DNA of 27,058 nt, taken from assembly GCA_904398675.1 (NCBI GenBank), contig CAJFPI010000051.1, positions 1 through 27,058 of the forward strand. Direction: 5' to 3'. The notes under the pieces are model-generated. The model had not been told where the DNA came from. It worked only from the letters and a program-made list of their open reading frames with translations, and ran no database searches. The position numbers and the translations under genes are program-made. The DNA comes from an uncultured Oscillospiraceae bacterium. GTDB lineage: Bacteria; Bacillota; Clostridia; Oscillospirales; Oscillospiraceae. Positions within the stretch are counted from its first letter, which is position 1. Every line of letters begins with the position of its first letter. Below, in pieces: positions 5,955 to 13,815 of this stretch.

Positions 5955-7403
5955 TTATTTTTTCCACATAGACGGGAAGAGCAGCAGCAGCAGGGGCAAA
6001 ATTTCCAGCCGTCCCAGCAGCATATTGGCGCTGAGCACCACCTTGCTCAGGGGCGAGAGAATGCTGAAACTGCCCATTGGCCCCAGCTGGCCAAGGCCCG
6101 GCCCTACATTGCCGATGCAGGTCATGGATGCGCTGCACGCCTCCACAAAGCTCACATTATCCCAGCTGACCACCAGGGCGCCCACTACAAAGAAGAGAAT
6201 ATATGCGTAGAAAAAGACCGTGGTGCCGGCAAGCGTTGACTCCTCTACGCGCTCCCCGTCAATCTTGATGGGCTGCACAACCCGGGGGTGGAGGATCCGC
6301 CGCACCTCCCGCCGGAGGCTTTTTGTCAGCAGCACCACCCGAATCGTTTTGACGCCGCCGGCGGTGCTGCCGGCGCAGGCGCCTGTGATCATCAGGACAA
6401 ACAAAATCAGCTGGGACATCGTGGGCCAGAGGGCAAAGTCCGTGGTGGCATAGCCCGTGGTGGTTGCAATGGTGACCACCTGGAACATAGCATGCGTAAA
6501 TGTATCAAAGTCCAGCAATGCGCCGCCCACAGCCACCAGATTTGCAAAAATCAGTCCCGCTGCCGCAAGGGTAATGATGGTGTACCAGCGCAGCTCCTCG
6601 CTTTTGAAGAAAGCGCGGAAGTTTCGCTGTACAACGAAAAACAAAACACTGAAATTGACGCCGGAGAGGAACATGAAGATAATGAAGATCCAGCGGATCA
6701 CCAGGGACGGATAGGCCGCCACGCTGAGCGCCTTGACGGAAAAGCCGCCGGTGCTGATGGTGGTGAAGGTGTGGGTCACCGCGTCAAACCAATTCATCCC
6801 CGCCAGCATCAGGCAGACGATCTGGGCGATGGTCAGGCCGATATAAATTTTATAGAGGATCTTGGCCGTGTCCTGGATCTTCGGCACAAGCTTTGTCTTA
6901 ATCGGCCCCGGGGATTCCGCCCGCATGAGAAACACGCTGCCCTCCCCGCTTTTGGGGAAGAGGGCCAGCGTCAGCACCAGCACGCCCATGCCGCCCATCC
7001 ACTGGGTCAGCGACCGCCAGAACAGCACCCCCATGGACTGGGCCTCCACGCCGGTCATCACCGTGGCGCCAGTGGTGGTAAAGCCGGACACAGTCTCAAA
7101 AAAGGCGTCCACATAGGAGGGCAGCGCCCCTGTCACCACATAGGGCAGCGCCCCGAAGGCAGACATCATGATCCAGCTCAGGGCCACAGCGGCAAAGCCG
7201 TCCCTGGCCTGCATCCGCTCTGATCCCCGGCATGTCATCACCAGTACCTGCCCTGCCGCCGCCGTCAGGGCCAGCACAGCAGCAAAGCCCAGCGCCTCCT
7301 CCCGCTCTCCATATCCCAGGCAGACCGCCAGCGGCAGCAGGAGAAACGCCGCTTCGATCCGCAGAATGCGCCCCAAAGTGCGCAGAACCGTCTTATGATT
7401 CAT
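5955..7403 (-). CDS. trkH: TrkH-family potassium uptake channel subunit
   Basis: This 482-residue polytopic membrane protein forms the ion-conducting part of the Trk/Ktr system. The four pore-loop filters are visible in order: SGFTTTGATVM, FTTISTGGFS, IATTTGYATT and MTCIGNVGPGLG, each giving the filter glycine. The conserved RSLTQWMGGMGV follows the first filter. Loop 3 is followed by the GACAGSTAGGVKTIRVV segment, typical of TrkH rather than KtrB. The ATG has AGAGG 9 nt upstream. It lies 36 nt downstream of trkA, its cytosolic gating partner, in one operon. Confidence 0.95.
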   Translation of the reverse strand: MNHKTVLRTLGRILRIEAAFLLLPLAVCLGYGEREEALGFAAVLALTAAAGQVLVMTCRGSERMQARDGFAAVALSWIMMSAFGALPYVVTGALPSYVDAFFETVSGFTTTGATVMTGVEAQSMGVLFWRSLTQWMGGMGVLVLTLALFPKSGEGSVFLMRAESPGPIKTKLVPKIQDTAKILYKIYIGLTIAQIVCLMLAGMNWFDAVTHTFTTISTGGFSVKALSVAAYPSLVIRWIFIIFMFLSGVNFSVLFFVVQRNFRAFFKSEELRWYTIITLAAAGLIFANLVAVGGALLDFDTFTHAMFQVVTIATTTGYATTDFALWPTMSQLILFVLMITGACAGSTAGGVKTIRVVLLTKSLRREVRRILHPRVVQPIKIDGERVEESTLAGTTVFFYAYILFFVVGALVVSWDNVSFVEACSASMTCIGNVGPGLGQLGPMGSFSILSPLSKVVLSANMLLGRLEILPLLLLLFPSMWKK

Positions 7404-7439
7404 GACAGAACCTCTTTCTCACTCAACTGCCGGCTTTTC

Positions 7440-8795
7440 TTACTGCAGGATATCGTTGAGGTCCTGTAAAAAGAGGCTCTTTGCCATCACGATAACCTTG
7501 TCCCCATCCAGAATCTGCGTATTGCCGTCAGGAATGATCGTCCGCCTGTCGCGTACAACAGCAGCCACCAGCAGCCCGCTCTTCAAATTCAGATCCTTCA
7601 GCGGGGTGTTGAGGAACCGGGTGGAATTGCCGGCGGTGAACATCACAGCCTCCATGGCCCCGTCCAGGAGCTTATAGAGGTGCTCCACGGCGCTGCCCTG
7701 GCTGTTGGCCAGGGAGCGGACATAGGCGGTGATCTGTGCGGCAGTGATGTCCTTGGGGCTGATGATGCTGTCCACGCCGGACTCCCGCATGAGATCGATG
7801 TAATTGGGGCGGCTCATCTTGGCGATCACCTTTTTCACCCCGGCGCGCTGGGCGGAGAGGGCCATAAGGAGGTTCTCCTCGTCCCGGTTGGTCAGGGCCA
7901 CGAAGGCGTCAGCCTGCATGACGTCCTCCTCCTCCAGCAGGTGGCGGTCCGTCCCGTCCCCCTGGATCACCAGCGCGTCCGGCAGCTTTTCCGCCAGCTC
8001 CTCGCATTTTTCCTCATCCAGCTCCACCAGTTTCATCTTCATGCCAATCCGCTCCAGCTCCCAGCCCAGATAGACAGCGATGCGGCTGCCCCCCAGCACG
8101 GAGACTTTCCGAATGGGGTTGGACGGGCGGCCCAGCAGGCGGAAGAACCGGTCCATCTCCCGCTGGCTGCCAATCACATAGACCTTGTCGCCTACCAGGG
8201 GGACAAAGTCGCCGTTGGGGACCACAATCTTGCCCCCCCGGATAGCGGCGCACATCAAAACGCCGTTGGGTTTCTGCCGGTTGAACTCCGACAGGGGGAT
8301 CCCCGCCAGCCCGTCAGATTCAGAGACATAAAAGCCGATCATATCCACAAGGCCCCGGCCGAAGGACTCCACGCTGAAGGCCGAGGGTACCCGCAGGATC
8401 CGTGCGATCTCCAGCGCCGCGGCGTACTCGGGGTTGATGACCATGTCCAGCCCGATCTCCCGGCGCAGCAGATTTGCCTCATTGAAATACTCCGGGTTGC
8501 GGATCCGGGCCACCGTGTGCTGGGCGCCCAGCTTTTTGGCGATCAGGCAACACATAATGTTCACCTCATCATAGCCAGTCACCGCAATTGCCAGATCCGC
8601 GTCCCGCACGCCGGCCTCCAGCTGCACCTTGATGGATGCGCCGTTGCCTTCCAGGCAAAGGAGGTCCAGCGTAGTCTCCGCCTCCTGCATGGTATCCGCA
8701 TCCTCATCGATGAGCACCAGCTCGTGGTCCTCACCGGACAGCTGCTTTGCCAGCGTATATCCCACCTTGCCGTTTCCGATGATTATAATTTTCAT
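7440..8795 (-). CDS. trkA: Trk system potassium transporter TrkA (two RCK domains)
   Basis: This 451-residue cytosolic regulator of TrkH has the full-length duplicated form. RCK domain 1 has the NAD-binding GNGKVG at residues 7-12, with the acidic VLIDED at the end of strand 2. RCK-C 1 is around the GLAGIPLSEFN region. RCK 2 begins about residue 230 with VLGGSRIAVYL, where the second dinucleotide motif is degenerate, as is common. RCK-C 2 is near the C-terminus (TRFLNTPLKDLNLKSGLLVAAVVRDRR). It gates K+ flow in response to bound nucleotides. Its ATG overlaps the yihY stop as ATGA, and it precedes trkH. Confidence 0.95.
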   Translation of the reverse strand: MKIIIIGNGKVGYTLAKQLSGEDHELVLIDEDADTMQEAETTLDLLCLEGNGASIKVQLEAGVRDADLAIAVTGYDEVNIMCCLIAKKLGAQHTVARIRNPEYFNEANLLRREIGLDMVINPEYAAALEIARILRVPSAFSVESFGRGLVDMIGFYVSESDGLAGIPLSEFNRQKPNGVLMCAAIRGGKIVVPNGDFVPLVGDKVYVIGSQREMDRFFRLLGRPSNPIRKVSVLGGSRIAVYLGWELERIGMKMKLVELDEEKCEELAEKLPDALVIQGDGTDRHLLEEEDVMQADAFVALTNRDEENLLMALSAQRAGVKKVIAKMSRPNYIDLMRESGVDSIISPKDITAAQITAYVRSLANSQGSAVEHLYKLLDGAMEAVMFTAGNSTRFLNTPLKDLNLKSGLLVAAVVRDRRTIIPDGNTQILDGDKVIVMAKSLFLQDLNDILQ

Positions 8796-9682
8796 TCTCT
8801 TTTCTCCTCTCTGTCTGGCGGCTCTCTCCGTCGGTCCGCCCGGTTTCTGCGGCGCTCCTCCCGCCGGATCAGATATACCCCGTTCACCTCCGCGCCCATA
8901 ATCAGCACAGCCGCGCTGAGGTACAGCCAGATCATCAGCACCACCACCGCGCCGAGGGTTCCGTAGATAAGGGAATAGTTGCCAAAATTCTCAACAAAAT
9001 AAGAAAATCCCACCGATAGCACCATCCATCCCGCCAGAGCGCACAATGCCCCCGGGAGGACCGCTCCCACCGTTTGGCGGGTATCCTGCGCCAGCGCGTA
9101 CAAAATTCCAAGCGTGGCGAACAGGATCAGGGCCAGCAGCACAAAGCGCAGGTAGTTCCAGGCCCGGATCACCCCGCCGATCCACCACAGATGCCCCGCC
9201 AAATATCCAAGCAGCCGCTGGCCGAAGGTAATCAGCAGCAGCGCCAGCAGAATCACAAAAATCAGAATCAACGTAAAGAAAAACACCCGCAGATAATAGC
9301 GCACCAGTTTCTCCGGCCGTTTCAGCCCATAGGCCCGCCGCACGCTGCGCATCAGGCAGTTGGCTGCCCGCATGGGGAAATAGATGGAAAATACCAGGGA
9401 GAACCACAAAATAGTGGCATTGGCCGTCACAGAGACATAGAGTAAATATGTCTCACACAGCTCCACCACCGCACTGGGCAGCACTGTGGCCAGGATTTCC
9501 GTGGCCCCCTGCACGTCCATCTGCAGAAGGCCCAGCAGGGAGCTGACAAAAATCAGCAGCGGGAAGAGGGCAAACAGCAGGTAATAGGCCAGGGCCGCCG
9601 CCTGCTGTCCTACGTCGTGGCGGTGATAGCGGTAGAACATATCCCGGGCAAAACGCACCGGCTCCCGATCTCTCCAGCCCAA
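8792..9682 (-). CDS. YihY/BrkB-family inner membrane protein
   Basis: This 296-residue protein has about six membrane spans and the family signatures: QQAAALAYYLLFALFPLLIFV near residues 26-46, the SLVFSIYFPMRAANCLMRSVRRAYG block, and the late NFGNYSLIYGTLGAVVVLMIWLYLSAAVLIMGAEVNGVY. YihY/UPF0761 proteins were once called ribonuclease BN by mistake; their function is unsettled and a transport or export role is suspected. The start is TTG at 9682, preceded by GGTGAGGTGAG at good spacing; the next in-frame ATG is 15 residues in. The C-terminus is highly charged (RREERRRNRADRRREPPDREE). It is first in the operon with trkA and trkH, which suggests a link to ion or osmotic homeostasis. Confidence 0.9.
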   Translation of the reverse strand: MGWRDREPVRFARDMFYRYHRHDVGQQAAALAYYLLFALFPLLIFVSSLLGLLQMDVQGATEILATVLPSAVVELCETYLLYVSVTANATILWFSLVFSIYFPMRAANCLMRSVRRAYGLKRPEKLVRYYLRVFFFTLILIFVILLALLLITFGQRLLGYLAGHLWWIGGVIRAWNYLRFVLLALILFATLGILYALAQDTRQTVGAVLPGALCALAGWMVLSVGFSYFVENFGNYSLIYGTLGAVVVLMIWLYLSAAVLIMGAEVNGVYLIRREERRRNRADRRREPPDREEKRE

Positions 9683-9780
9683 TAACAGCTCACCTCACCC
9701 CATCTTTCCGCAGGGCAGTCTGCCCGGTCCGCTTGTCGTTTCGTCCTCGTCCGGCGGACAGTAAAATATCGTAATTTTAT

Positions 9781-9808
9781 ATTATACCATGGTTTTTTTA
9801 AAATACAA
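9781..9808 (-). promoter_or_regulatory. Promoter of the yihY-trkA-trkH operon
   Basis: On the minus strand TTGTAT (9803-9808), a 16-bp spacer and a perfect TATAAT (9781-9786) lie about 100 nt upstream of the TTG start. The leader of about 90 nt includes a small GGGCA/TGCCC hairpin but no riboswitch pattern I recognise. Confidence 0.7.
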
Positions 9809-9893
9809 ACCAAACCTGTCGCGGCTGTGTCAAGTATTCGTTAAGATTTCTGCAGATCAGCCGAGGGGAAACCCTGCTCCCTTTGAAAAATTT

Positions 9894-9922
9894 TTGACAG
9901 ATCCCTGTTCTCTTGCTATACT
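9894..9922 (+). promoter_or_regulatory. Promoter of the flavoprotein gene
   Basis: TTGACA at 9894-9899, a 17-bp spacer and TATACT at 9917-9922 form a strong sigma-A promoter, 31 nt upstream of the ATG at 9954. Confidence 0.88.
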
Positions 9923-9953
9923 AAAAAAAATACCACATGGAGGTCTTCGAATC

Positions 9954-10583
9954 ATGAAAGTTCTGTTAGTCAACGGCAGCGGCCATGAGACGGGATGCAC
10001 CTACACAGCACTGATGGAGGCGGCCAAGGTTCTGGAACAGGAGGGGATCTTCTGCGAGATGTTCCAGCTGGGGACCAAGCCCATCCGGGACTGCACCGCC
10101 TGCGGCGGCTGCGCCAAGCTGCAGAAGAACGCGTGTGTTTTTACAGACGACTGTGTCAACGATCTGATCGAGCGAGCAGCGGAGGCGGACGGCTATATTT
10201 TCGGCACGCCCGTATATTACGCCCATCCCAGCGGGCGGCTGCTCTCCGCTCTGGACCGGGCCTTCTATGCCGGCGGCAGTGTCTTTGCCCACAAGCCCGG
10301 GTTCGTGGTGGTTTCCGCCCGTCGGGCCGGCACCACCGCCTCTCTGGACGCAGTGCTCAAGCACCTGACCATCAACCAGATGCCGGTGGTGTCCTCCACC
10401 TACTGGCCCATGGTCCACGGCAGTACTCCGGCGGATGTGCTCCAGGACGAGGAGGGGCTGCAGACCATGCGCAACGGCGCGCGGAACCTGGCCTGGCTGC
10501 TCAAGTGCATCGAGGCCGGCAAGGCCCAGGGGATCCTTCCGCCCAGGGCGGAGCGGGACTCCCGCACCAATTTCATCCGCTAG
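9954..10583 (+). CDS. Flavodoxin-fold FMN reductase with cysteine cluster
   Basis: This 209-residue cytosolic protein belongs to the NADPH-dependent FMN reductase/iron-sulfur flavoprotein group. KVLLVNGSGHETGCTYTAL at the N-terminus is the FMN phosphate-binding loop. DCTACGGCAKLQKNACVFTDDC is the compact cysteine motif near residues 45-66, which in relatives binds an Fe-S cluster or is a relic of one. IFGTPVYYAHPSGRLLSALDRAFY follows, the conserved flavin-contact segment of this family. It probably shuttles electrons to quinone, nitro or metal substrates, but the partner is unknown. I chose ATG at 9954 over longer open-frame starts because the promoter and GGAGG lie directly upstream. Confidence 0.88.
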   Translation: MKVLLVNGSGHETGCTYTALMEAAKVLEQEGIFCEMFQLGTKPIRDCTACGGCAKLQKNACVFTDDCVNDLIERAAEADGYIFGTPVYYAHPSGRLLSALDRAFYAGGSVFAHKPGFVVVSARRAGTTASLDAVLKHLTINQMPVVSSTYWPMVHGSTPADVLQDEEGLQTMRNGARNLAWLLKCIEAGKAQGILPPRAERDSRTNFIR

Positions 10584-10593
10584 CGGCTGCAAA

Positions 10594-10641
10594 AGCGAAG
10601 GCCCCGGCGCACGATGTGCGCCGGGGCCTTCGCTGCTTTTT
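10594..10641. terminator. Bidirectional intrinsic terminator
   Basis: A perfect 19-bp stem (AGCGAAGGCCCCGGCGCAC and its complement) closes a GAT loop, followed by GCTTTTT on the plus strand and TTTTGC on the minus strand. It ends both the flavoprotein gene and the convergent sigma/anti-sigma operon. Confidence 0.95.
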
Positions 10642-10655
10642 CGATGCGCTGGGGG

Positions 10656-11684
10656 CTATTGCATCTCCTCCAGCGGGAAGGTGATGGACCAATCCCCCTC
10701 TATCACTGTGCCGCCGGAGACGAAACTCCCCTTCAGTGTGCAGCCGGCCAGCGTGCCGGGGTCGATGTCGAACACCTGGTCCACCCAGTCTGTCCGCTCC
10801 GCCCCCTCCCGGCCGTTGGTGGTGTAGACGTTGTAGAGGGATTCCACCGTCCCGCCGTCCTCCATCTCCAGCCAGAAATAGCCGTGGCTGTCGCCGGAGA
10901 GGGGGTCCTGCACCTGGGTCTGAATGTGGAGGAGCCCATCCACATAGCCAATGCCCGTGAGATCCATCCCCTCCACCGGGAATGCCTCCATGGGCGTTCC
11001 CGGGATCAGCACCCTGGCCGTATCCCCGGAGACGTGGTCCTGATAGGCCGGTCCCCCGCCGCCCAGGGTTTCCCGCAGCGCAGAGTCCCCCCGGCCTACA
11101 TGCGCCCAGTCAACCGGAACCGTAAGGTCCTCATAGGTCTCCTGTCCCGTCAGGAGCTCCGCGAGGCGGAAGGTGACCTTGCCGCCGGGGATGTCGCTGC
11201 CGTCCATGGTCTGGAGCGTGACGAGGAAGGTGGCGGTGCCGCCAGCCTCCTCCCACCCTACCATCTCGCAGGTGCCGGTGCTGTCAAAGGGGCGCAGCAG
11301 GTCATAGCTGTCAAAGAGGTCCACGCTTTCATCCAGCCTGTCCCCCTCCAGGTCCCGCAGGGTGATATAAAACTGGGCGGTGTCCCCCTCCAGCCGGGCG
11401 GCCACCAGCTCCATGGCGATGCCGCTGCTGACACAGGACTTCTCCACCGGCACGAACCACTGGGCCACTGCCGGGCTGACAAGGTACATCAGATCATGGA
11501 TGGGCCGCACCTGGGCGCCCAGGGCGGGCAGCGCCAGGCACAGGCACAGCGCCAGCGCCGCCGCCAGAGCGGCCCTGCCCCGGCGGTGTGTCCGGCGGGC
11601 TCTGCCCACCCGGGCCGTCTCCTCCACCAGCTGCTCCGACGGCCGCACCGACTGCATCATATGGCGATATGTCTCCTGAAACAT
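10656..11684 (-). CDS. Membrane-anchored anti-sigma factor, DUF4179-type
   Basis: This 342-residue protein has a short cytosolic N-terminus rich in Arg (MFQETYRHMMQSVRPSEQLVEE...), one membrane span near residues 38-57 (ALAAALALCLCLALPAL), and a long external domain of about 280 residues rich in beta-type sequence (LRDLEGDRLDESVDLFDSYDLL...). This layout, placed directly after an ECF sigma gene, is typical of DUF4179-like anti-sigma proteins of Clostridia. The N-terminus would bind the sigma factor and the outer domain would sense the envelope (inference). ATG at 11684 is 2 nt past the sigma stop, and its AAGGAGG lies inside the sigma gene's end, so the two are coupled. It shares no clear homology with zinc-binding anti-sigma factors: no HxxxCxxC motif. 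Confidence 0.8.
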   Translation of the reverse strand: MFQETYRHMMQSVRPSEQLVEETARVGRARRTHRRGRAALAAALALCLCLALPALGAQVRPIHDLMYLVSPAVAQWFVPVEKSCVSSGIAMELVAARLEGDTAQFYITLRDLEGDRLDESVDLFDSYDLLRPFDSTGTCEMVGWEEAGGTATFLVTLQTMDGSDIPGGKVTFRLAELLTGQETYEDLTVPVDWAHVGRGDSALRETLGGGGPAYQDHVSGDTARVLIPGTPMEAFPVEGMDLTGIGYVDGLLHIQTQVQDPLSGDSHGYFWLEMEDGGTVESLYNVYTTNGREGAERTDWVDQVFDIDPGTLAGCTLKGSFVSGGTVIEGDWSITFPLEEMQ

Positions 11685-11686
11685 TC

Positions 11687-12163
11687 CTATTCCTCCTTTA
11701 AATAGTCCCGCAGTTTCTGCCTGGCCCGGGTAAGCTGGGAGCGGACGGTGGCCTCCCTGCGGCCTAAAAGCGCCGCCATCTCCCGGGTGCTCAGCCCCTC
11801 ATAGTAGTAGAGGTGGAGCACGGTGCGGTGCTGCTCCGGCAGCCGCCGCAGCTGTTCCCACAGATCGATATCCTCCCGGCTGGGGGCCGCCACCGTCTCG
11901 TCCAGCGGCTCGGTCCGATGGCGCCAGGGGGCGGCGCGGAGCTTTTTGGCGCAGTTTACCGTGACCCGCAGGAGCCACGCCTTCCGGTGCTCCTCCGAGG
12001 CAAAGGCCGGCGCCGCCGTGAGATAGCGGAGAAAGACCTCCTGGAACACGTCCTCCGCGTCGCTTGTATTGCCCATCCGGGCAAAGGCCAGGCGGTACAC
12101 CATGTCGGCGTACCGCCGGATCTCCTCCTCCCGGTCATCCGCGCGCAATGACCGATCTGCCAT
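11687..12163 (-). CDS. ECF-type RNA polymerase sigma factor
   Basis: This 158-residue protein has sigma region 2 (IRRYADMVYRLAFARMGNTSDAEDVFQEVFLRYL, with the DAEDVFQEVF core) and region 4 (LRRLPEQHRTVLHLYYYEGLSTREMAALLGRREATVRSQLTRARQKLRDYL, a helix-turn-helix). Region 1.1, region 3 and other group I/II parts are absent, as in ECF factors. The start at ATG 12163 is fixed by AAAGGAGGTGG 7-10 nt upstream. A longer in-frame start adds 51 residues that do not resemble sigma sequence. It is co-transcribed with its membrane anti-sigma factor and probably drives its own promoter upon envelope stress. Confidence 0.93.
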   Translation of the reverse strand: MADRSLRADDREEEIRRYADMVYRLAFARMGNTSDAEDVFQEVFLRYLTAAPAFASEEHRKAWLLRVTVNCAKKLRAAPWRHRTEPLDETVAAPSREDIDLWEQLRRLPEQHRTVLHLYYYEGLSTREMAALLGRREATVRSQLTRARQKLRDYLKEE

Positions 12164-12181
12164 GGCGTCCCCACCTCCTTT

Positions 12182-12218
12182 CACTACCAATACCCGCCAA
12201 GGGGGCAAAATGCTGCAG
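12182..12218 (-). promoter_or_regulatory. Candidate ECF-dependent autoregulatory promoter
   Basis: On the minus strand, upstream of the ECF gene, CTGCAGCATTTTG (12206-12218) and CGGGTATTGGTAGTG (12182-12196) stand about as far apart as ECF -35 (AAC-like) and -10 (CGTA-like) boxes. No sigma-A hexamers with good spacing are seen here, and an A/T-rich run (12228-12245) lies just upstream. The assignment is inference. Confidence 0.35.
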
Positions 12219-12245
12219 CGGGCTGAAAATTTTTTCAAAAATTTA

Positions 12246-12273
12246 GGGGAGGGAAACGACTTCTTCCCTCCCC
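12246..12273 (-). terminator. Hairpin between the amidase and ECF sigma genes
   Basis: A perfect 10-bp stem (GGGGAGGGAA and its complement) with an 8-nt loop lies about 40 nt past the amidase stop on the minus strand. It is followed by TAAATTTTTG, a broken T tract. It probably terminates the amidase transcript before the ECF promoter. Confidence 0.6.
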
Positions 12274-12312
12274 GATGAGTATGTTCCCTCTGCCGGATTC
12301 CTCTCCGGTGCG

Positions 12313-13050
12313 TCATTTGAGATACGCCATGGAGGCATATCCCACCAGATCGCCGTAGTGGACCACGGCCCAGCCCTGCCAGGTGCCGTAGACGCGCACC
12401 TTGGCGCCGTTTGGAAGATTGGCAATGACCTGGGCGTCCATAGACGGCCTGTCTCTGAGATTCAGCGTGCCGCTGGTGACGGACACGGTGGCGTCATAGG
12501 GGGGAATGGGCCAGATAAAGGGCAGGCCGAAATATTCCGTCAGGCTCAAAACCAGATTCTGGGCAATCGTATTCATGTTGTTCTCCACCCACATGGCGTC
12601 GCTGACGTTGTCGTGGTAGCCCAGCTCCAGCAGCACCGAGGGGAACTTGGGATCCCGCACCTCCCCCAGGCTGGTGGTGGCGCGGGTCGTCACAAGGTTT
12701 GGCAGCGGGTAGATGTCCCGCAGGTTCTCCGCGAGGATCTCCGCCGCCCGCTCCCCGTTGGCGCTGCCCGGGTAGTAAAAGGCGATGACGCCCCGCACCT
12801 GGCCGTGGCGGTCCGGGGGCGCGCCGTTGGAGTGCAGGGCCAGGTACAGGTCATAGTAGCCCTGGTTGGCCTGCCGGATGGAGCTGCCGGCGGTCATGTC
12901 CGGCGTGTTGCGGGTGTAGCGGATACCGTTGGAAAGCAGATAGGGTACCATGGCGTCCGCCAGCCGGTTCATGTTGTACTCCTCGCTGCCGCTGCCGGTG
13001 ACGTACATATTGCCCTCCTGGGTGGATGGGCTGAGATAGATGATGGGCAT
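12313..13050 (-). CDS. N-acetylmuramoyl-L-alanine amidase with C-terminal SH3 domain
   Basis: This 245-residue protein has an amidase_3-like catalytic domain (residues 1-180) and a C-terminal bacterial SH3 (SH3_3) domain (about 185-245; TLNLRDRPSMDAQVIANLPNGAKVRVYGTWQGWAVVHYG). It should cleave the amide bond between muramic acid and stem peptide. Motifs seen are SEEYNMNRLADAM (family Glu metal ligand), LYLALHSNG (His metal ligand) and SVLLELGYHDN (catalytic Glu). The first family histidine, normally in DPGHGG, is absent; the strand reads IYLSPSTQEGN. There is no signal peptide, as in phage-type endolysins and some chromosomal clostridial amidases. ATG at 13050 is fixed by AGGAGG 7 nt upstream. 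Confidence 0.85.
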   Translation of the reverse strand: MPIIYLSPSTQEGNMYVTGSGSEEYNMNRLADAMVPYLLSNGIRYTRNTPDMTAGSSIRQANQGYYDLYLALHSNGAPPDRHGQVRGVIAFYYPGSANGERAAEILAENLRDIYPLPNLVTTRATTSLGEVRDPKFPSVLLELGYHDNVSDAMWVENNMNTIAQNLVLSLTEYFGLPFIWPIPPYDATVSVTSGTLNLRDRPSMDAQVIANLPNGAKVRVYGTWQGWAVVHYGDLVGYASMAYLK

Positions 13051-13069
13051 TGAGACACCTCCTGTCTCA
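13051..13069 (-). promoter_or_regulatory. Ribosome-site hairpin of the amidase mRNA
   Basis: A perfect 7-bp stem TGAGACA/TGTCTCA immediately precedes the amidase ATG, with GGAGG as the whole loop. The ribosome site is presented in the loop while the stem touches the start codon, which could modulate initiation. It may be chance, since the stem is short. Confidence 0.45.
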
Positions 13070-13215
13070 CCAGCATATGCCGCACCGTCCGGGCCGGTGC
13101 CACCGCCTCCCCCCACGTCAGGAGATTTTATGACAGCTTGCTGTATGCTGGGAACTTTCCTGTCCCATTCTGCGTCTATTGAATAGACAGTACCTTCCAC
13201 CGGCTGCAGCGGCTG

Positions 13216-13707
13216 TCAGCCGCCCGCCCTGTTCAGGGAATCACCGTCCCCTTTCAAGCAGCAGCGGTACATCCGTATAGCGGCGCCGTCCTCCCCCCGG
13301 GCCATGCAGAAAAACTCCCAGCCATACCGCTCATAAAAGGACGTGTGGTCCGTCACCAGGTACAGCGTCTCGATGCCTCGCGCCGCCATGTCGGCGCAGG
13401 CGAAACGCAGCAGCGCCCCGGCGATCCCGCGGCAGCGCTCCGCCTCCTCTGTGTAAACGGCGCAGACGTTGGGCGTCAGATCCTTCCGGTCATGGAAGTC
13501 GTTTTCAATGACGCCCAATCCCCCTGCGATCTTTTCACCCTTTATTGCCAAATACCACTGGGGGACCGCCTGTCCCTCCTGTGCGCTCCGCTCCATGCTC
13601 TCCCGATAGGCCTCCAGCGGCACGCCCCACTTTTCATGGAACCACCCGGCCGCCCTCTCGATCCACTCTGTTCTCTCTTCCAGGCGGATGATGGTATACG
13701 GCTCCAT
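13216..13707 (-). CDS. GNAT-family N-acetyltransferase
   Basis: This 163-residue cytosolic enzyme has the GNAT fold: an N-terminal helix region (EWIERAAGWFHEKWGVPLEAYRESM), then WYLAIKGEKIAGGLGVIEND, then the acetyl-CoA site written as CRGIAGALLRFACADMAARG in place of the usual QRxGxG/A, and the C-terminal LYLVTDHTSFYERYGWEFF. The substrate is unknown. The start is ATG 13707, preceded by AAGGGGGAG; an in-frame GTG at 13728 is a worse choice. A 6-bp hairpin (GCGGCT/AGCCGC, 13209-13223) spans its stop. It is oriented with the amidase but with a gap of 165 nt, so co-transcription is unproven. Confidence 0.9.
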   Translation of the reverse strand: MEPYTIIRLEERTEWIERAAGWFHEKWGVPLEAYRESMERSAQEGQAVPQWYLAIKGEKIAGGLGVIENDFHDRKDLTPNVCAVYTEEAERCRGIAGALLRFACADMAARGIETLYLVTDHTSFYERYGWEFFCMARGEDGAAIRMYRCCLKGDGDSLNRAGG

Positions 13708-13815
13708 CTCCACTCTCCCCCTTCCCACAGCTTTCGATCTGTGCTTGATCAGATTTTTCCTATTGTAACACCCTCTGCTGTCTCCGGCAAGGACCAGCTT
13801 TTTTATGAATCGGAT

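Noticed and set aside
9683..9780. Riboswitch (for example c-di-AMP type) in the yihY-trk leader
   Set aside because: The leader is about 90 nt with only small hairpins; conserved riboswitch boxes are not seen.
13051..13200. N-terminal extension of the amidase
   Set aside because: The extra 50 residues are Gly-rich with no signal peptide, need a GTG start, and bypass an ideal AGGAGG before ATG 13050.
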